Assembly (NCBI GenBank): GCA_965229785.1
Contig: CBDDJS010000001.1
Location: 1,178,001 to 1,242,000, forward strand
Direction: 5' to 3'
Length of the DNA: 64,000 bases
DNA from: JAWPMT01 sp965229785
GTDB taxonomy: Bacteria; Bacteroidota; Bacteroidia; Cytophagales; Cyclobacteriaceae
The notes beneath the pieces were generated by a model that did no database searches, had not been told where the DNA came from, and worked only from the letters and a program-made list of their open reading frames with translations. The translations under genes were made by a program, and so were the position numbers. Within the stretch, counting starts at the first letter, position 1. Each line of letters opens with the position of its first letter. This document shows positions 1 to 8,316 of the stretch, in pieces.

Positions 1-1895
1 TTTCCTTGGTAACTCGTGGTTCGAATGCCCAGTGGCCTTACATGGAAGGAGAAATTCGTCACAAAGATCCGCCAAGAGTGATTTTTGGAACAGAGACACC
101 TCCCGTGATCACTCATGGACGGGGTGAGGCAAAATCGATTATTTGTGGATATGTGTATCGAGGAGAAACGCATTCAGAATTGAACAATACGCTGATCTAC
201 GGTGATTTCATTACTGGAAATATTTGGAGCTATGACCTTGTCAGCGAGACGTCCAAGGTACTTTCAATTGGAGGGAAGCAGGTACTGCAGTTTTTTGAGG
301 GCCCCGATGACGATATATACGTTCTGGCCTTAGGAGGAGAGCTTTATCGACTGGAACCTCCCGTAGCAGCGGAAATTCCAGCATTATTGTCAGAGACTGG
401 TGCATTTGAAGACCTGGCAACGCTTACCCCTTCCTCGGGGATTGTACCTTATGAAGTAAATAGCCCCCTTTGGTCTGATGCTGCAGAAAAGCTACGTTGG
501 GTAGCTATCCCGGATAGAAGACCCGTAGCGTTTGAATACGATGACCCCTGGACCTTTCGCAGTGGGACCGTGTTTATTAAACACTTTGAAATGGATATGG
601 GCTTAGAAGCTAATCGCCGGTTAGAAACACGTTTCTTGATCAATGATACACGGGGAAGAGCCTATGGATTGTCTTACAAATGGAACGAAGAAGGTACTGA
701 TGCTATTTTGATTGGTACGACGGAAGCTCCGATAGATACCCTGCAATTCCTGGATGGGAGCCGACGAGCATGGAATTACCCTACCCGGTCTCAATGTCTA
801 CAGTGCCATACCCAGGATGCTGGTTTTGTACTTGGTGTCAAAACGGCTCAGTTGAATGGTCCAATTATCTGGAACGATGAACACCATGAAAGTCAGGTAG
901 AGTTGTGGCAGGAATTGGGATTGTTCACAGAGAGAAGCAATCTGGATAACCTGCCTAAGATGGTGGCAGTAGAGGATACCACAGCCCACGCACTCACGAG
1001 ATTTAAATCTTATCTGGATGCAAATTGTGCCTCATGTCATCGGCCGGAAGGAGTAGCTCCGCAGTTTGATGCCCGGTTTTCGACACCCATAGAGGATCAG
1101 GAGCTGATTTTTAAGATAACAGAAGGTTTCAATTCTATCGAATCCAATCACTTGATCACGCCAGGAGATACCACTACATCGGAGGTATTTCGGCGAGATG
1201 TAGAAGCTTTGGCTAGCTGGAGAATGCCGCCATTGGCTCGTAACATGGTAGATACTACCTATATCAACTTTCTCAAAGAGTTCATTGTGGATTTAGGAGC
1301 ACCCGTCGAATACGTTCGTGATACAGTTTGTGAAGGAGAAATCTATTTCTTCCGAGATTCGACTTCTCTCATCATTGAAGACGACTTTTATGACTCCATT
1401 CAATATACCGGATCGTTAGGAATTGATAGTTTGGTGATCTATGACCTTACGGCAATCACGCCAGAAACCCAATTTGTCAGTGATTCGGTCTGTTTCGGAG
1501 GAACGTACGTTTTCCCTTCCGGTGAAACAATGACGGGTATTACCAGGACCGTCCTGGATAGTTCATGGGTGCAGGTAGGTGAAGTTTGTAATTTTATCAT
1601 TACCCAACTTGAAGTCAAGCATCCGAATCAACCCTGTGAAGTCATTCCTCTGGAAATTTCGTTTGGCCCAAATCCTGTCGATTATGACTATTTCATTTTG
1701 TCCAGTAATCTGGAGCTGGATGAGGTCGGTTTGACAGACTTACTGGGTAAACCTGTTGATATCACGGAAATATCCGGTTACGGCGATGGTTTCTATCAAG
1801 TGATTTTACCAACAACCCTGGTCGATGGATTGTACATCCTGACCGTGCGTTCAGGAGATCAGAAGCAAGCGAGAAGGTTGGTTTTGGATAGATAA
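1..1895 (+). CDS. Secreted glucose/sorbosone dehydrogenase-like protein with two cytochrome c motifs and a T9SS sorting domain (3' part)
   Basis: The frame is open at the left edge, so the gene starts upstream; at least 630 residues are present. The first ~115 residues look like the last blades of a six-bladed propeller of the glucose/sorbosone dehydrogenase type. A cytochrome-like region follows with two haem-binding motifs, CLQCH near residue 265 and CASCH near residue 341. The last ~80 residues (FGPNPVDYD onward, ending LVLDR) resemble the Por/type IX secretion C-terminal domain, which directs export and attachment to the cell surface. I infer a surface-located, PQQ- or haem-linked sugar or alcohol oxidation enzyme. 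The substrate cannot be read from the sequence. The next intact gene is a large secreted propeller protein, separated by a decayed small gene. Confidence 0.75.
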   Translation, partial: SLVTRGSNAQWPYMEGEIRHKDPPRVIFGTETPPVITHGRGEAKSIICGYVYRGETHSELNNTLIYGDFITGNIWSYDLVSETSKVLSIGGKQVLQFFEGPDDDIYVLALGGELYRLEPPVAAEIPALLSETGAFEDLATLTPSSGIVPYEVNSPLWSDAAEKLRWVAIPDRRPVAFEYDDPWTFRSGTVFIKHFEMDMGLEANRRLETRFLINDTRGRAYGLSYKWNEEGTDAILIGTTEAPIDTLQFLDGSRRAWNYPTRSQCLQCHTQDAGFVLGVKTAQLNGPIIWNDEHHESQVELWQELGLFTERSNLDNLPKMVAVEDTTAHALTRFKSYLDANCASCHRPEGVAPQFDARFSTPIEDQELIFKITEGFNSIESNHLITPGDTTTSEVFRRDVEALASWRMPPLARNMVDTTYINFLKEFIVDLGAPVEYVRDTVCEGEIYFFRDSTSLIIEDDFYDSIQYTGSLGIDSLVIYDLTAITPETQFVSDSVCFGGTYVFPSGETMTGITRTVLDSSWVQVGEVCNFIITQLEVKHPNQPCEVIPLEISFGPNPVDYDYFILSSNLELDEVGLTDLLGKPVDITEISGYGDGFYQVILPTTLVDGLYILTVRSGDQKQARRLVLDR

Positions 1896-1910
1896 CAAAC
1901 AGAAGGGTTT

Positions 1911-2188
1911 ATGAGCGAAAAGAAGCCTATTGATTCAACGCCAGGTTTGTCTTTGGCTGCCGCAGGAAATACCGAACTACCCGCTTTTCAAATGATCAAA
2001 GAAATGGGCTACGAGCTGTCGAACAAAAGGACAAATGGGTAGCCATAGATGGAGTTTTATAGTTCTCAGCAACAGGACCCCTGGAGTTATTAGGACTTAT
2101 TGCTTTGTTTCGGGCTAAAGGTGATGATTGGCAAGTGCCTGATGAAGTCATCGCCGAATTCCTGGAGTTTGATGCAAAAGATGCCTGA
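1911..2188 (+). pseudogene. Broken small gene, function unknown (frameshift plus in-frame stop)
   Basis: A plausible start (ATGAGCGAAAAG) lies 15 bases after the preceding stop, and the first ~37 codons read well (MSEKKPIDSTPG...). That frame hits TAG at 2040. Sensible coding continues in another frame from about 2030: KDKWVAIDGVL, then an amber codon at 2060-2062, then about 40 more residues ending FLEFDAKDA and a stop at 2186-2188. Joining the two frames would give one protein of about 92 residues. I read it as a gene inactivated by one frameshift and one nonsense change. The alternative is sequencing error, but two separate lesions make that less likely. I do not recognise the family. Confidence 0.5.
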
Positions 2189-2309
2189 TTTCTGAGTAGA
2201 AATCACTTCCTTAAACAGCTTACATCTAAAAAACCATACTTGATCAATACTCTCTTGGATTCTCATGTTTCCTGTTCTTACTTGGTTAGGATCTAACCAT
2301 AAAAGGAAA

Positions 2310-5300
2310 ATGAAAAGAATTGTACTATTTGCGATACTCGCTTTGATCACTCTGGCGACTTATGCGCAGGAACTAGATGCGAAATTATTCACGGGCATGG
2401 AGTTTCGGAGTATTGGCCCTGCCTTTACCTCAGGCCGTATTGGTGACATAGCCATTCACCCAACCAATGAAAGCGTTTGGTATGTGGCCGTGAGCTCGGG
2501 AGGTGTTTGGAAAACACAAAACAGAGGGGTTACCTGGGAACCGATCTTTGACGATCAATCTGTATACAGTATTGGTTGCATTACCATTGATCCGAATAAT
2601 CCACATACCATTTGGGTAGGCACCGGAGAGAATGTAGGTGGCCGACATGTGGGCTTTGGAGATGGTGTCTATAAAAGTGAAGATGATGGCAAGAGTTGGA
2701 AGAATATGGGACTTGCCAATTCCAATCATATTTCAAAAATCATTGTTCATCCTGAAAACCCCGATGTGATTTGGGTTGCGGCTCAAGGGCCACTTTGGTC
2801 CAGCGGAGGTGAACGTGGTTTGTACAAGAGTGTAGATGGTGGTGAGAATTGGAAAAAAGTACTTGGTGAGGGCGAATGGACAGGTGCCACGGATTTGGTC
2901 ATTGATCCCAATAACCCGGATTGGCTGTATGCGGCCACCTGGGATCGTCACCGCACCGTAGCTGCCTATATGGGTGGTGGACCGGGATCAGGCCTTCATA
3001 GAAGTACAGATGGGGGAGAGACCTGGGAAAAGCTAACTTCCGGAATTCCCAAGACCAATCTGGGTAAAATTGGCCTGGCCATTTCTCCTTTCAATTCGGA
3101 TGTGATCTATGCTGCGATCGAAGAGGATTTGAGAGAAGGAGGCATTTACATGTCAACCAACAAGGGCAAAACCTGGAAAAAACAATCTGATGCGGTTTCC
3201 GGGGGTACTGGTCCGCACTATTATCAGGAACTTTATGCCTCACCGCATCATGAAGGTCGCCTTTATTTGGCGAACAACAGCATGCTGGTGACGGATGATC
3301 ACGGTAAGACCTATCGAAGATTAAAACGAGAAGGCGTCCATTCCGATAGTCACGCCATCGCCTTTACCAGTGATCCGAATTACATCTTATTGGGCACAGA
3401 TGGGGGACTCTATCAAACTTACGACCTGGCTGAAAACTGGAATTTCATCAACAATATGCCAATCACGCAGTATTATAAAGTGGCTGTGGATGATTCGGAG
3501 CCGTTTTACTATATCTATGGTGGTACCCAGGACAATGGTTCGCATGGTGGGCCTTCAAGGACACCTAATTCGACCGGGATCAGAAATTCCGACTGGTGGA
3601 AAACACTGGGAGGTGATGGTCACCAATCAGCCATTGAGCCAGGAAACCCGAATATCACCTATGCTCAAAGTCAACATGGTGTCTTGCATCGCATTGATCA
3701 GATCACCAGAGAGCAAGTCTATATTGCGCCACAACCCGGAGAAGGAGAGGCAGAGGAGCGGTACAACTGGGATGCACCAATTTTGGTCAGTCCCCATGAC
3801 CCTGCTACCATCTTCTATGCATCCTCGCGTGTATGGATGTCTGAAAATCGGGGAGATAAGTGGACCGCCATTTCGGGTGACCTTACCCGTCAGGAAGAAC
3901 GGATTTCACTCCCAATCATGGGAAGATTGCAGAGCTATGAGAACCCATGGGATTTGTATGCCATGTCGTTTTACAGCACCATTACTTCTTTGTCCGAATC
4001 TCCTCAGCAAAAAGGACTGATCTATGCCGGTACGGATGATGGACTCATTCAGGTAACTGAGGATGGTGGTCAAAACTGGTCCAGGTTTGAATTGAGTAGG
4101 GTGAAAGGTTTACCAGCAAGGCCGTTTGTCAATGACGTTCGTGCAGACCTGTTTGATGCAAATGTGGTCTATGCAGCGCTGGATAATCACAAGTCGGGGG
4201 ATTTCAAACCATATCTGATCAAAAGTACGGATAAAGGTAAGTCCTGGTCGTTGATGAGTGGTGACCTTCCCGAAAAACACTTGACCTGGCGATTGGTGCA
4301 GGATCATGTAGATAGAAACCTTTTGTTTGTCGCTACAGAATTTGGCATCTTTTTCACGAAAGATGGTGGCTCTAAATGGATCAAACTGAAAGGTGGAGTG
4401 CCCACGATTTCATTCAGGGACCTGACCATTCAACGACGTGAAAATGATCTGGTTGGAGCTTCGTTCGGTCGAAGTTTTTACGTATTAGATGATATTTCAC
4501 CCATCAGGGAAATGAACACCTCGGATCTGGATTCAGAGGCCAAATTATTTTCCGTTAGAGATGCCTATTGGTATGATCAGTTTTCGGCAGTAGGATCACA
4601 AGGATCTATTTACTCAGCGGACAACCCTCCTTATGGAGCGACTTTTAGCTATTACCTGAAGGAAAAGATCAAAATGCTGAGTGCCGAAAGAAAGGAAAAA
4701 GAGAAGGATCTGAATAAATCTAATGCCAATGTACCTTTCCCTGGTTGGGATGCGCTTCAGCAAGAAAGCTGGCAGGAAAAACCACAGATCATACTAGTGG
4801 TAAAGGATAACACCGGCAAGATAGTTAACAGAATCGTAGGTAAGAATAAGTCCGGCATAACCCGAGTAAGCTGGGATCTGAGTACTTTGAACAAAGGTGT
4901 CATTGAGCTAGACGGTCGGGGACGCAATTGGAGCTTTCCGGCGATCCCAGGAACTTATTCGGTAACACTCAATAAAGTAGTGGATGGTGTCATGACAGAA
5001 CTATCTGCTCCACAGTCTTTTGAGGTGAAACCACTTTGGAAAGAAACAGCATTACCGCCAGCGAGCCATGAAGAGATTGCTGCTTTTGTAGCGTCCCTGG
5101 AAGATTATCGATTGGTCATGAGTCAGGTAGGGGTTGATATGGACAATGCAATGAAGAAAGCCAAAGCCATGAAAACGGCTTTATCCAGGGCTGAAAAACC
5201 GATCAACGACCTGGTAAAACAACTCCATGATGCCAAAATGCGACTATTGAAACTGAATACACAACTTGATGGCAATGAAGCACAGAATGTGATAGGAGCT

Positions 5301-5522
5301 GGAGAGACGTCCATTCCTACGCCTCGCGATCGATTTTTCTACGCCGCTCGTGGAGCCAGCACTACCCATGGGCCTACCGAAATGCACAAATCAAGCCTGG
5401 CAATAGGACAGAAGCAGCTTTCATCGATAAGAGCAGAGTTGGATGATATCATCGACAATGTTATGCCAAAACTGGAAGAAGCCATGAATGCGGCAGGTGC
5501 TCCTCCAGTTGAAAGTTATTGA
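2310..5522 (+). CDS. Large secreted beta-propeller protein with BNR/Asp-box repeats (VPS10/sortilin-like)
   Basis: The protein has 1070 residues if it starts at the ATG at 2310, which follows AAAAGGAAA and gives a clean signal peptide ending TYAQ; the frame is open back to 2265 without adding anything sensible. Repeated Asp-box motifs of the form S/T-x-D-x-G-x-T/S-W are scattered through the first ~700 residues (for example STDGGETW, SEDDGKSW, STNKGKTW, TEDGGQNW, STDKGKSW), as in sialidase, xyloglucanase and VPS10 propellers. The last ~250 residues are a beta-rich segment and a helical tail. Such proteins are often labelled glycosyl hydrolase, but no catalytic residues can be assigned here. 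A paralogue with the same layout lies at 40552-43647. Confidence 0.8.
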   Translation: MKRIVLFAILALITLATYAQELDAKLFTGMEFRSIGPAFTSGRIGDIAIHPTNESVWYVAVSSGGVWKTQNRGVTWEPIFDDQSVYSIGCITIDPNNPHTIWVGTGENVGGRHVGFGDGVYKSEDDGKSWKNMGLANSNHISKIIVHPENPDVIWVAAQGPLWSSGGERGLYKSVDGGENWKKVLGEGEWTGATDLVIDPNNPDWLYAATWDRHRTVAAYMGGGPGSGLHRSTDGGETWEKLTSGIPKTNLGKIGLAISPFNSDVIYAAIEEDLREGGIYMSTNKGKTWKKQSDAVSGGTGPHYYQELYASPHHEGRLYLANNSMLVTDDHGKTYRRLKREGVHSDSHAIAFTSDPNYILLGTDGGLYQTYDLAENWNFINNMPITQYYKVAVDDSEPFYYIYGGTQDNGSHGGPSRTPNSTGIRNSDWWKTLGGDGHQSAIEPGNPNITYAQSQHGVLHRIDQITREQVYIAPQPGEGEAEERYNWDAPILVSPHDPATIFYASSRVWMSENRGDKWTAISGDLTRQEERISLPIMGRLQSYENPWDLYAMSFYSTITSLSESPQQKGLIYAGTDDGLIQVTEDGGQNWSRFELSRVKGLPARPFVNDVRADLFDANVVYAALDNHKSGDFKPYLIKSTDKGKSWSLMSGDLPEKHLTWRLVQDHVDRNLLFVATEFGIFFTKDGGSKWIKLKGGVPTISFRDLTIQRRENDLVGASFGRSFYVLDDISPIREMNTSDLDSEAKLFSVRDAYWYDQFSAVGSQGSIYSADNPPYGATFSYYLKEKIKMLSAERKEKEKDLNKSNANVPFPGWDALQQESWQEKPQIILVVKDNTGKIVNRIVGKNKSGITRVSWDLSTLNKGVIELDGRGRNWSFPAIPGTYSVTLNKVVDGVMTELSAPQSFEVKPLWKETALPPASHEEIAAFVASLEDYRLVMSQVGVDMDNAMKKAKAMKTALSRAEKPINDLVKQLHDAKMRLLKLNTQLDGNEAQNVIGAGETSIPTPRDRFFYAARGASTTHGPTEMHKSSLAIGQKQLSSIRAELDDIIDNVMPKLEEAMNAAGAPPVESY

Positions 5523-5546
5523 TTTCTGGTATGTCAAGCTTTAGGT

Positions 5547-5593
5547 AATGTCACGCTGAGTTTATCGAAGCTGAGTTTATCGAAGCTGACATT
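5547..5593. repeat. REP-like intergenic element: tandem 15-mer inside a 7-bp inverted repeat
   Basis: Two perfect tandem copies of GCTGAGTTTATCGAA occupy 5555-5569 and 5570-5584. They are bounded by the inverted arms AATGTCA (5547-5553) and TGACATT (5587-5593). The element lies just after the stop of the propeller gene and before its terminator. Its core resembles short intergenic repeats scattered in many Bacteroidota genomes, but I cannot count copies outside this window. Confidence 0.6.
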
Positions 5594-5621
5594 TTGTTTT
5601 TGAAAAATTTATTCAGACTAC

Positions 5622-5646
5622 AAAGCCGATCATGATGGTCGGCTTT
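5622..5646 (+). terminator. Rho-independent terminator after the propeller gene
   Basis: An 8-bp stem AAAGCCGA / TCGGCTTT with a 9-base loop is followed by TATT. It lies 100 bases past the stop codon at 5522. Confidence 0.6.
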
Positions 5647-5750
5647 TATTAACGCTGCTCCTTATTTTTCAGACTTTCGAGAGCGCGAATGGTAGAGGAA
5701 CACCCACAATTTGTGCCATTGCAAACGCCTAATCAGATACATAACACAAA

Positions 5751-5777
5751 AAAAGGACACCCTTTGAGTGTCCTTTT
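5751..5777 (-). terminator. Terminator of citrate synthase gene
   Basis: A perfect 10-bp stem AAAAGGACAC / GTGTCCTTTT with a 7-base loop, A/T-rich on both sides. It sits 26 bases beyond the stop codon of the leftward citrate synthase gene and could work in both directions. Confidence 0.8.
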
Positions 5778-5802
5778 CAATTATAAATAATTTCGTTAAT
5801 GC

Positions 5803-7089
5803 TTATCGGTTACCGAGCTCAACGTAATCTCTTTCGTTGGCACCGGTGTAGACCTGTCTTGGTCTTCCGATAGGCTCTTTGTTTTCTCTCATTTCTTTCC
5901 ACTGAGCAATCCAGCCAGGTAGACGGCCAATGGCAAACATTACTGTGAACATTTCAGTAGGAATTCCTAATGCCCGATAGATAATACCTGAATAGAAATC
6001 CACGTTAGGATAGAGTTTTCTATCAACGAAGTACTGATCTCTCAGCGCTTCTTCTTCCAGGCCTTTCGCAATGTCCAGAACAGGATCGGTCACACCCAGG
6101 GCATCCAGTACTTCATCTGCTGCTTTTTTGATGATTCGGGCCCGTGGGTCAAAATTTTTGTAAACCCTGTGTCCAAAGCCCATCAATCGGAATGGATCGT
6201 CTTTGTCTTTGGCTTTGGCCATCCATTTCTTGGTGTCTCCGCCATCTGCTTTGATACCTTCCAACATCTCGATTACTGCCTGATTAGCTCCACCGTGAAG
6301 TGGACCCCAAAGGGCGTTAATTCCTGCAGAAAGTGAAGCATATAAACTCGCTTGAGAGGAACCTACAATTCTTACTGTGGAGGCTGAGCAGTTTTGCTCG
6401 TGATCCGCGTGAAGGATCAGTAATTTATCCAATGCCTTGGCTACTACCGGGTCAATGCTATAATCATTGGAGGGCAGTCCAAACATCATTTTCAGGAAGT
6501 TGCTGCAGTAATCCAGGCTGTTGTCCGGATACGTCACAGGATGACCCATTTGATTTTTATAAGACCATGCCGCGAACGTTGGCATTTTCGCCATGATACG
6601 GATGATACTCAAGTTTACCTCTTCGCCGGATCGTGTAGGATCAAGGCTTTGCGGATAAAAAGCAGTAAGAGCAGTCACCAAGGAAGACAAAACGCCCATC
6701 GGATGGGAGGTAGACGGGAATCCATCCAACAATTTTTTGAAATCCTCATGTACCAACGTATGATTGGTGATTTGCTGCTGAAAATCTTCCAATTGTGTTT
6801 GGCTGGGTAGTTCCCCGTAGATCAAAAGGTAGGAAACTTCCAAAAATGTCGACTGATCTGCCAATTGTTCGATTGGATATCCACGATATCTGAGGATTCC
6901 TTTTTCACCATCGAGGAAAGTAATGGCACTGGTAGTAGAGCCCGTGTTCTTAAAACCTGGGTCAATAGTGATCAAACCGGAAGTGCCACGAAATTTACTG
7001 ATGTCAATGGCTTTTTCCTGTTCCGTACCTTCTATGACAGGTAGTTCGAAGCTGTCTCCTTCAAACTTGATTTCAGCAGTCTTAGACAT
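5803..7089 (-). CDS. gltA: Citrate synthase
   Basis: The 428-residue protein has the normal length of a type II citrate synthase. It condenses acetyl-CoA and oxaloacetate to citrate, the entry step of the TCA cycle, in the cytoplasm. Family signatures are in order: the segment with WGPLHGGANQAV near residue 265 (oxaloacetate-binding His), GFGHRVYK near 305 (second active-site His) and VDFYSGI near 363 (catalytic Asp). The N-terminal small beta domain before ITIDPGFKNTGS is present. The gene is monocistronic, with a strong hairpin just downstream. The upstream gap to the next leftward gene is only 68 bases and is A/T-rich. Confidence 0.95.
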   Translation of the reverse strand: MSKTAEIKFEGDSFELPVIEGTEQEKAIDISKFRGTSGLITIDPGFKNTGSTTSAITFLDGEKGILRYRGYPIEQLADQSTFLEVSYLLIYGELPSQTQLEDFQQQITNHTLVHEDFKKLLDGFPSTSHPMGVLSSLVTALTAFYPQSLDPTRSGEEVNLSIIRIMAKMPTFAAWSYKNQMGHPVTYPDNSLDYCSNFLKMMFGLPSNDYSIDPVVAKALDKLLILHADHEQNCSASTVRIVGSSQASLYASLSAGINALWGPLHGGANQAVIEMLEGIKADGGDTKKWMAKAKDKDDPFRLMGFGHRVYKNFDPRARIIKKAADEVLDALGVTDPVLDIAKGLEEEALRDQYFVDRKLYPNVDFYSGIIYRALGIPTEMFTVMFAIGRLPGWIAQWKEMRENKEPIGRPRQVYTGANERDYVELGNR

Positions 7090-7157
7090 TTATTTACAAG
7101 AATTTAAAATAATTGATTGATGCGTTAAAATTAATAATTTCTACCTAGGCTAAAAAG

Positions 7158-7982
7158 CTAGTTTCCACCAAGGATCAACGGAAGACCTTCCTTGCCACTG
7201 CCAATCACCACCACTTTTGAGTTGGGCGAATTGGACAAATCTCGCGTAGCTTCAATTCCACGCATTTTCAGCAGGTTCTCGGTCAAACTGTTATTAATGA
7301 TTTCATTGGCTCGTGCTTCACCTTCAGCGGCGATGCGCTTTCTTTCGGCTTCGCTTTTTTCTTTATCCAATCGGAATTGATAAGCAAGGGCTTCTTGTTC
7401 TTGCTTTAGTTTATTTTCAATGGCCTGGCGAATCTGATCGGGAAGTGAAATGGAACGGATAAGCAAAGCACGCATTACGACGTTATTACCGGGTGCCCCC
7501 AACGTCTCTTCTGTTTCTTTGGTAATGGCCGCCTCTACTTCAGGACGTTTGGTTGAGTAGATTTCTTCCGCAGTGTAGCGCCCCATTACTTGACGAACGG
7601 TAGATCGAACTTCCGGAATAACCAGTCGTCGGACATATTCTCTTTGGAATGTTTCATGGATCTCACCGATGCTATCGTACATGGGATGGAAACGGACGGT
7701 AATGTCCACGGAAATGTTCAAACCACTTTTATCCAGCACATCCATTTTTTCTTCGATCTGGTTTTCAGTGACGTCATAACGATAGATGTCATTCCAGGGG
7801 GCTTTAATGTGAAAGCCCGGCAAAATGATGTTTTCCTTATCCAATCCCCCCGAGAACTTTTTGAACATGACTGCTCTTTCGGTGGCCTGAATAGTGTAGA
7901 AAATACTGTTAGAAAGGGAAAAAATCACAATCAGGGAGATCGCAACGATGATTACTGCTGGAAGGAATTTACGGTTATTCAT
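7158..7982 (-). CDS. Prohibitin-like SPFH/band 7 membrane protein
   Basis: The 274-residue protein has an N-terminal membrane anchor at about residues 8-28. An SPFH domain follows (about 30-205), starting with the typical ATERAVMFKKFSG and containing RSTVRQVMGRYTAEEIYS. Next comes a charged coiled coil rich in E, K and A (about 200-240), then a short C-terminal tail. Such proteins form ring or scaffold assemblies in the membrane and are often linked to membrane proteases and stress; which role applies here is not visible. The gene is leftward, upstream of citrate synthase, and shares the 334-bp upstream region with the divergent PEP carboxylase gene. Confidence 0.85.
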   Translation of the reverse strand: MNNRKFLPAVIIVAISLIVIFSLSNSIFYTIQATERAVMFKKFSGGLDKENIILPGFHIKAPWNDIYRYDVTENQIEEKMDVLDKSGLNISVDITVRFHPMYDSIGEIHETFQREYVRRLVIPEVRSTVRQVMGRYTAEEIYSTKRPEVEAAITKETEETLGAPGNNVVMRALLIRSISLPDQIRQAIENKLKQEQEALAYQFRLDKEKSEAERKRIAAEGEARANEIINNSLTENLLKMRGIEATRDLSNSPNSKVVVIGSGKEGLPLILGGN

Positions 7983-8202
7983 TTTTTTAGCGCTTATACT
8001 TGGACCGGTAAAGATAGTTTACCAGACAGTATGCAAACATCTATTTGTCTACACAACCAATTTCAACTCGATTTAGATCAGCATTTTCCCAAAAAAATCA
8101 TCGTTTGCGTAAAATGTCTTAAAATAAACTGCTTTTTAGTTACCCGGAGTTGATTATTATTGCCCCGCCCCGCGAGTTGATAATCCCAAAAATGAGCTTT
8201 CA

Positions 8203-8226
8203 TTTCTCATACTACGGTATGAGAAA
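8203..8226. promoter_or_regulatory. Perfect 10-bp palindrome in the divergent intergenic region
   Basis: TTTCTCATAC and GTATGAGAAA flank a 4-base centre (TACG). The site lies between the divergent prohibitin-like and PEP carboxylase genes, 221 and 91 bases from their starts, so it is upstream of both. That placement suits an operator better than a terminator, although a hairpin in the ppc leader is possible. The rest of the 7983-8316 gap shows no coding capacity. Confidence 0.4.
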
Positions 8227-8287
8227 ATTTAGGGTCGGGTAGTTCCTGTACCTTTTAGTTTGCCAAATGTATGGCTGAAGCAACGTA

Positions 8288-8295
8288 TATATTTG
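8288..8295 (+). promoter_or_regulatory. Candidate -7 promoter element of ppc
   Basis: TATATTTG matches the Bacteroidota -7 consensus TAnnTTTG exactly and lies 21 bases before the ppc start codon. The nearest TTTG upstream (8259-8262) is 25 bases away, slightly more than the usual ~20, so the match is incomplete. Confidence 0.4.
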
Positions 8296-8316
8296 AAAGA
8301 TTAATTTGAAGTCTCT

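Noticed and set aside
3370..4020. A 216-residue plus-strand frame inside the first propeller gene
   Set aside because: It is a shifted frame of the Asp-box repeats, with no start context and no coherent domain.
7590..8153. A 187-residue plus-strand frame antisense to the prohibitin-like gene
   Set aside because: It overlaps the SPFH coding region almost fully, and its composition is that of an antisense shadow.
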